From assembly GCA_023954855.1 (NCBI GenBank), contig JAGSGY010000002.1, positions 1 through 64,000 on the forward strand: a stretch of DNA of 64,000 nucleotides, in the 5' to 3' direction. Of the stretch, positions 60,479 to 64,000 are shown in pieces (the first letter of the stretch is position 1; each line of letters starts with the position of its first letter). The position numbers and the translations under genes are program-made. This stretch comes from Pseudomonadota bacterium (GTDB taxonomy: Bacteria; Myxococcota_A; UBA796; GCA-2862545). The notes beneath the pieces were generated by a model that searched no databases, was not told the DNA's origin, and saw nothing but the letters and a program-made list of their open reading frames with translations.

Positions 60479-62268
60479 GGCTCTGGCTGCGTCTGGCGAT
60501 CGCGATGGCCGTAGTGTCCATCGTGCCACTGCTGTTCTCCTCGGTTGTGGCGACCCGCGAGGCAGCGACCAAGGCAGAGCGCTCGTCCGCGGAGATCCTC
60601 GCGCGCGATGCGGGGGCGATTGCCACCTACACGGCCACCTGGATCGGCGATCAGGGCCAGGCGGTCGCCGGTTGGATGCAGCTGTTTCCACTGGAAGCCC
60701 AGTCCGAGGCCCAGCGGGAGGGGCTGCTGCGCGCGGTCTATCGAGCGGTCCCGGCCATTGTGACGGTGGTGCTCGTCGACGGGTATGGACAGCAGGTCCA
60801 GCCCGCCGTCTACCTCGAAGAGGATGCCCCCGCGGGAGACCCCCTCGCCGGGCGCACACAGGGGTCTGACGCCAGGACCGGCGAACTCGTGGCGCGACTC
60901 CCGATTAGCGAAGCCCTGGCACGCCCTGGTGCTGCAGCGGTGGGGACGCCCTACGTTCCAGAGGGCATGCACCGCCCCGTCGTACCCATCGCCGCGGCGG
61001 GTCTGTATGGGGAACGCATGGTGCTCGGCGCCGAGGTGGACCTAAGCGTGCTCATCGCGGTGGTGAACGAACGGTCGAGTGGCGCGCGCGGCATCGCACT
61101 GCTCGACGAGGGCGGGCGCGCCTTTGTGGGGGCGGCTCACCCATTGGTGCAGACCGACGCCGTGACGGCGCTGCTTGGGAACGATGCGAGCGTCAGCTAC
61201 TTGGCTTCGGGCGTCTCTGTCCGGGGCGCTCTCTCGTCGATCGAGTCGCTCGGGTGGGCGGCCGTCGTTGCCGAGCCCGCAGTGATTGCTGAGCGTGGCG
61301 CCAACGAGATCCGCCAGCGAGGACTCGAGGTGGTCATCGCGGCGATGGCCCTCGCCCTGGCGGGCGGATTTCTGATCGCCCGCACGATGTCGGAGCCGAT
61401 CGACCGGTTGACACACACCGCCCTGGCGGTCGCGGACGGCGATCTCGGCCAGACCGTCGTGGTGGAGGGTGAAGACGAGATTGCGCAGCTGGCGCAGGCC
61501 TTCAATCACATGAGTCGCCGGCTGGCTGAGGGGCAGCTGCAGATCACCACTCAGCGCGAGGAAATCGAGGCCTTCAACGCGGACCTACAGCAGCGTGTCG
61601 AAGAGCGGACGGCCGAGCTTGAGCGGGCGCACGAGGCTCTGGTGCGGTCCGGTCAGCTGGCCGCGGTCGCAGAGATGGGTGCGGGCCTCGCGCATGAGCT
61701 CAACAATCCTCTCGCGAGCGTGCTCGGGGTCGCCCAGGTGTTGAACGCGCGCAGCGATGACCCGCTGGTAGACCACCTGGTGGCCGAAGCGGAGCGCTGT
61801 CGCCGTGTGGTGGAGGTGATGACGCGGCTGTCGGCTGCGGATCCCGGGGCGGGTCGGGCTGACGTGCTAGATTTCGCTGAGGTATTGCGCGAAATCCTAC
61901 CGCCCGTGCGAGCTACGGCTCGCCAACGAGGGGTCGTCGTTACGCTGGAAGAACTGCCGGATCCGCTCCGTGTGTGCGTGGATCGCTCCCTCGCGGGGCG
62001 GGCAGTCGTGCAGCTTGCACATGCTCTGACTGCGGGTCTGGGCTCCGGTAGGACCCTCTCGATTGGGGCAGAGCCTTCCGGGGACACGATCCGCGTGCAC
62101 TTCAGCCCGGATGTACCGGTGGACGAGGGCGCACGCCGAGATGACTTTCTCGCGGCAGGCGTATCGCTCTGGGTCGCGCGTAAACTGGTCGATCGCCTTC
62201 AGGGAACACTCCAAGGTCCGACCGAGAGCTCTGTCTCCTGGGTGCTCTCTTTGCCGGTGGCACCATGA
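60475..62268 (+). CDS. Membrane histidine kinase with eroded ATP-binding domain
   Basis: 597 residues. TM1 at about 8-28, a periplasmic sensor domain (about 30-283), TM2 at about 285-305, HAMP (about 306-358), a coiled segment and HisKA with His407 in GAGLAHELNNPLASVLG. After this the catalytic domain is degenerate: the N-box Asn is missing (VVQLAHALTAGLGSG) and the DxGxG motif is absent (FSPDVPVDEG). The last helix AAGVSLWVARKLVDRL lacks the GLGL box. It may accept phosphate from the adjacent REC-kinase instead of phosphorylating itself. Overlaps both neighbours by ATGA. Confidence 0.87.
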   Translation: MRLWLRLAIAMAVVSIVPLLFSSVVATREAATKAERSSAEILARDAGAIATYTATWIGDQGQAVAGWMQLFPLEAQSEAQREGLLRAVYRAVPAIVTVVLVDGYGQQVQPAVYLEEDAPAGDPLAGRTQGSDARTGELVARLPISEALARPGAAAVGTPYVPEGMHRPVVPIAAAGLYGERMVLGAEVDLSVLIAVVNERSSGARGIALLDEGGRAFVGAAHPLVQTDAVTALLGNDASVSYLASGVSVRGALSSIESLGWAAVVAEPAVIAERGANEIRQRGLEVVIAAMALALAGGFLIARTMSEPIDRLTHTALAVADGDLGQTVVVEGEDEIAQLAQAFNHMSRRLAEGQLQITTQREEIEAFNADLQQRVEERTAELERAHEALVRSGQLAAVAEMGAGLAHELNNPLASVLGVAQVLNARSDDPLVDHLVAEAERCRRVVEVMTRLSAADPGAGRADVLDFAEVLREILPPVRATARQRGVVVTLEELPDPLRVCVDRSLAGRAVVQLAHALTAGLGSGRTLSIGAEPSGDTIRVHFSPDVPVDEGARRDDFLAAGVSLWVARKLVDRLQGTLQGPTESSVSWVLSLPVAP

Positions 62269-63113
62269 GGCGGAGCGTACTGGCCTTGCTCGGGGTGCTC
62301 GTCGTCATCGCGACAATGGCCGTCGTGGGCTCGGGGCTTCCGAGTCGCGGGGGCGATGAGCTGGTGCTCGCCGAGGTCTTCGGCGCGGTCGAACTCGACC
62401 GTGATGGCAGCACGCATGATGCAGAGATCGGACGGGTGCTCACCGGCCACGAACGTGTCCGCACCGGTGCGGGTGGGCGAGCCGTCCTCTCGCTGGGAGC
62501 CGATACTCGCATCCGCGTCGGCGCCTCCACGGAGCTCGAGATTGTGGCGGTGGGTGCTGACGGCGTAGACTTGGAGCTCGAAGGCGGCGCAGTCCAGGCC
62601 ACCGTGCGTCCGACGTCGCGTGCGGTGCGCGTCGGGGCGTTGGGCCGGCAGGTGCAAGCGACCGATGCCGACTTCGCGGTCGCGGTGGAAGACGATGTTC
62701 TGTGGATTGAGAGTCGGCGTGGCGCTTTGATGGCTCAGGGGGTTCCGGGCGTGAACACACTGAGCGAGGGTGCCCGCGTTGTCGTCGAGGGCGACGCGAC
62801 GCCAGAGGTTCTACCCATTCCCGAGGACCTCCTTTTGGCGGTCGACTGGCCAGAGGAGCGAAGAACCCGTGCAGAGGTGGCCGAGGTTCGGGGGATGACC
62901 TCTCCGCGTGCTCGGGTGCGGGTACTCGGGGCAGGGGATGCCGTCGAGACTCAGGCCGACGCCGACGGCGCCTTCTTGGCGCGCCTGCCCCTCGATGAGG
63001 GCGAGAACGCGGTTCAGGTGCAGGCCGTCGACCTGTTCGGCGACGAGGTCGAGGTCGAGGTTGTGCTGGTCAGAGATACGCGCGGGCCGGTCTTTCGGGG
63101 CGGTGTGCAGTGA
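62265..63113 (+). CDS. FecR-domain membrane protein
   Basis: 282 residues. One N-terminal helix (about 5-24) anchors the protein. Residues about 32-150 have a FecR-type beta domain: LVLAEVFGAVELDRDG, RVLTGHERVRTGAGGRAVL, ADTRIRVGASTELEIV and IESRRGALMAQ. The second part (about 205-275) has a regulatory-like beta unit with RVRVLGAGDAVETQADADGAFLARLP in parts. It might sense the envelope for the kinase pair it is coupled to. Starts by ATGA overlap with the kinase stop. Confidence 0.86.
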   Translation: MRRSVLALLGVLVVIATMAVVGSGLPSRGGDELVLAEVFGAVELDRDGSTHDAEIGRVLTGHERVRTGAGGRAVLSLGADTRIRVGASTELEIVAVGADGVDLELEGGAVQATVRPTSRAVRVGALGRQVQATDADFAVAVEDDVLWIESRRGALMAQGVPGVNTLSEGARVVVEGDATPEVLPIPEDLLLAVDWPEERRTRAEVAEVRGMTSPRARVRVLGAGDAVETQADADGAFLARLPLDEGENAVQVQAVDLFGDEVEVEVVLVRDTRGPVFRGGVQ

Positions 63114-64000
63114 TGTGGCTGTGGGCCGCTGTGGCCTTCGGAGCCGACGTGCTCGTCGTTCCCATGGACGTCGACATTCGTCCTGGAGTGCAGACGACCT
63201 TGTTGGTCTCGGCCTGGGACGAGAACGGAGCGGTCGAGCCGCCGAGAATGACTGTCGCCGGAGGCGTGCTGGCTCCCGCGGACGTCGCGGTGCCCGACGG
63301 GGTGACCGCCTGGAGCTGGCTTCCGCCCAAGCGTCCGGGACCTGTCGAGCTACGTGTGGGCACCGACCTGACCACTCTGAACGTACGGCTTCCGCAGGCG
63401 GTGCCGTGGACCCTGCCGGTGCAGGTCGACGGTGTGGTCGGGCGCAGCACAACCCTGCGTATCGAGGGAGACGACCTTCCCCAGCCCGACGAACTCGGCA
63501 TTGAGCTGGCAGAAGGGCGAGTCATTGGGGTCGAGGCGAAGAAGGGTGGCCTAGAGGTCGTCTTGGAGCCCGGGCCGGCCGAGTACGCTCGGTTTGTCCC
63601 CATCGGGGTCAGGGACCTGCGTACCGACGAGGCGCCAGCATTCACACGCGTTCGGCTCAGGGCGCGAGCCGCGGTTGCACTCGACACCGAGCCGGGAACG
63701 CGGGCGACCTTCGATGTCGGAGGACGGATCTACGGTCCGGTCGTCGCAGGTGACGATGGCGTGGTGCGTGCGACCGTCGACCAGTACCCCGGCGAGACCA
63801 CGGTCAAGGCACTTCTCGAAGATGATCTCGGCAATGAGACGGTCGGTTCCTTGCCCCTGCGCACTCGTGCGGAGTCGCGGCTACTCGCGGTGGTGGCCGG
63901 GAGTCTGGCCCCCGGAGTGCCAGCACCGCTGTTCTACCTGCACGGCATTCGCTCGGATGGACGCGCTTGGGACGGCGGGGCCCCATTCTGCCGGACGCCG
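63113..64000 (+). CDS. Secreted beta-rich protein (3' partial), unknown
   Basis: The frame stays open from the ATG at 63113 to the window edge (296 codons). The start shares one base with the FecR stop (TGATG). A short signal sequence (MWLWAAVAFGADV) leads into strands and loops typical of Ig- or TIG-like repeats: VQTTLLVSAWDENGAVEPP, VQVDGVVGRSTTLRIEGDDLP and ATFDVGGRIYGPVVAGDDGVV. The end, not seen here, cannot be judged. It belongs to the two-kinase operon and may be its sensed or secreted component. Confidence 0.78.
   Translation, partial: MWLWAAVAFGADVLVVPMDVDIRPGVQTTLLVSAWDENGAVEPPRMTVAGGVLAPADVAVPDGVTAWSWLPPKRPGPVELRVGTDLTTLNVRLPQAVPWTLPVQVDGVVGRSTTLRIEGDDLPQPDELGIELAEGRVIGVEAKKGGLEVVLEPGPAEYARFVPIGVRDLRTDEAPAFTRVRLRARAAVALDTEPGTRATFDVGGRIYGPVVAGDDGVVRATVDQYPGETTVKALLEDDLGNETVGSLPLRTRAESRLLAVVAGSLAPGVPAPLFYLHGIRSDGRAWDGGAPFCRTP

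Overview
The window is a 64 kb stretch of GC-rich bacterial chromosome, almost fully coding, with no rRNA, tRNA, insertion sequence, phage or CRISPR array that I can see. It encodes about 53 proteins. The envelope is Gram-negative: there is a FadL-type porin, a TonB-dependent receptor and about ten lipoproteins. The many lipoproteins with Asp/Thr/Ser-rich tethers, the calcium-binding DxDxDG repeat proteins, a MYXO-CTERM-like tail, the sensor kinases and a Ser/Thr kinase suggest a Myxococcota-like (former Deltaproteobacteria) organism. That placement is inference; no marker gene was compared.

Layout. Positions 1-2165 hold the 3' end of a membrane protein with a spermidine-synthase-like domain. 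Positions 2281-11737 form a urate-to-ureidoglycolate degradation locus in two arms that point at each other. The plus arm has an allantoicase/OHCU-decarboxylase fusion, HIU hydrolase and a CitE-like lyase. The minus arm has a SCO-like copper protein, a PuuD-type membrane urate oxidase whose tail is a cupredoxin-like domain, and allantoinase. A NodB deacetylase lipoprotein and a small membrane-anchored protein lie between the arms. Positions 11.8-21.2 kb carry surface lipoproteins, GluQ, a FadL porin, a subtilase-like protein that appears inactive, an M28-like membrane protein and a carboxypeptidase-regulatory repeat protein. Positions 21.3-28.1 kb encode an AddA/AddB-type helicase-nuclease. 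Positions 28.2-31.1 kb carry envelope proteins (Ca-repeat, LEA-type, coiled coil, small membrane protein).

Positions 31.1-36.2 kb form a minus-strand operon: hybrid sensor kinase, Pcm, CPBP protease, SDR epimerase. At 37.8 kb lies thrS, preceded by a structured leader with a threonine-anticodon-like hairpin. Positions 39.6-46.0 kb carry a ferritin-like protein, a Cys-rich lipoprotein and a TonB-receptor operon. Positions 46.2-49.5 kb encode a hydrolase, an orphan ParA and a sulfatase-like protein lacking catalytic residues. Positions 49.6-51.7 kb encode fbp and a GST-like protein. Positions 51.7-55.7 kb form a translationally coupled Ser/Thr kinase - PlsB-like - GpsA operon. Then come a DCC-family protein, TrmL, an acyl-CoA ligase with a hairpin leader and a calcium-repeat lipoprotein. 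The last operon (59.3 kb to the end) couples a REC-histidine kinase, a second histidine kinase with an eroded ATP site, a FecR-domain protein and a partial secreted protein.

Translational coupling is very common: start/stop overlaps of the ATGA, GTGA and TGATG types link most neighbours. Four convergent pairs interlock their stop codons. The two observations I rate highest are the PuuD-cupredoxin fusion with its SCO neighbour, and the predicted tRNA-Thr anticodon mimic in the thrS leader.
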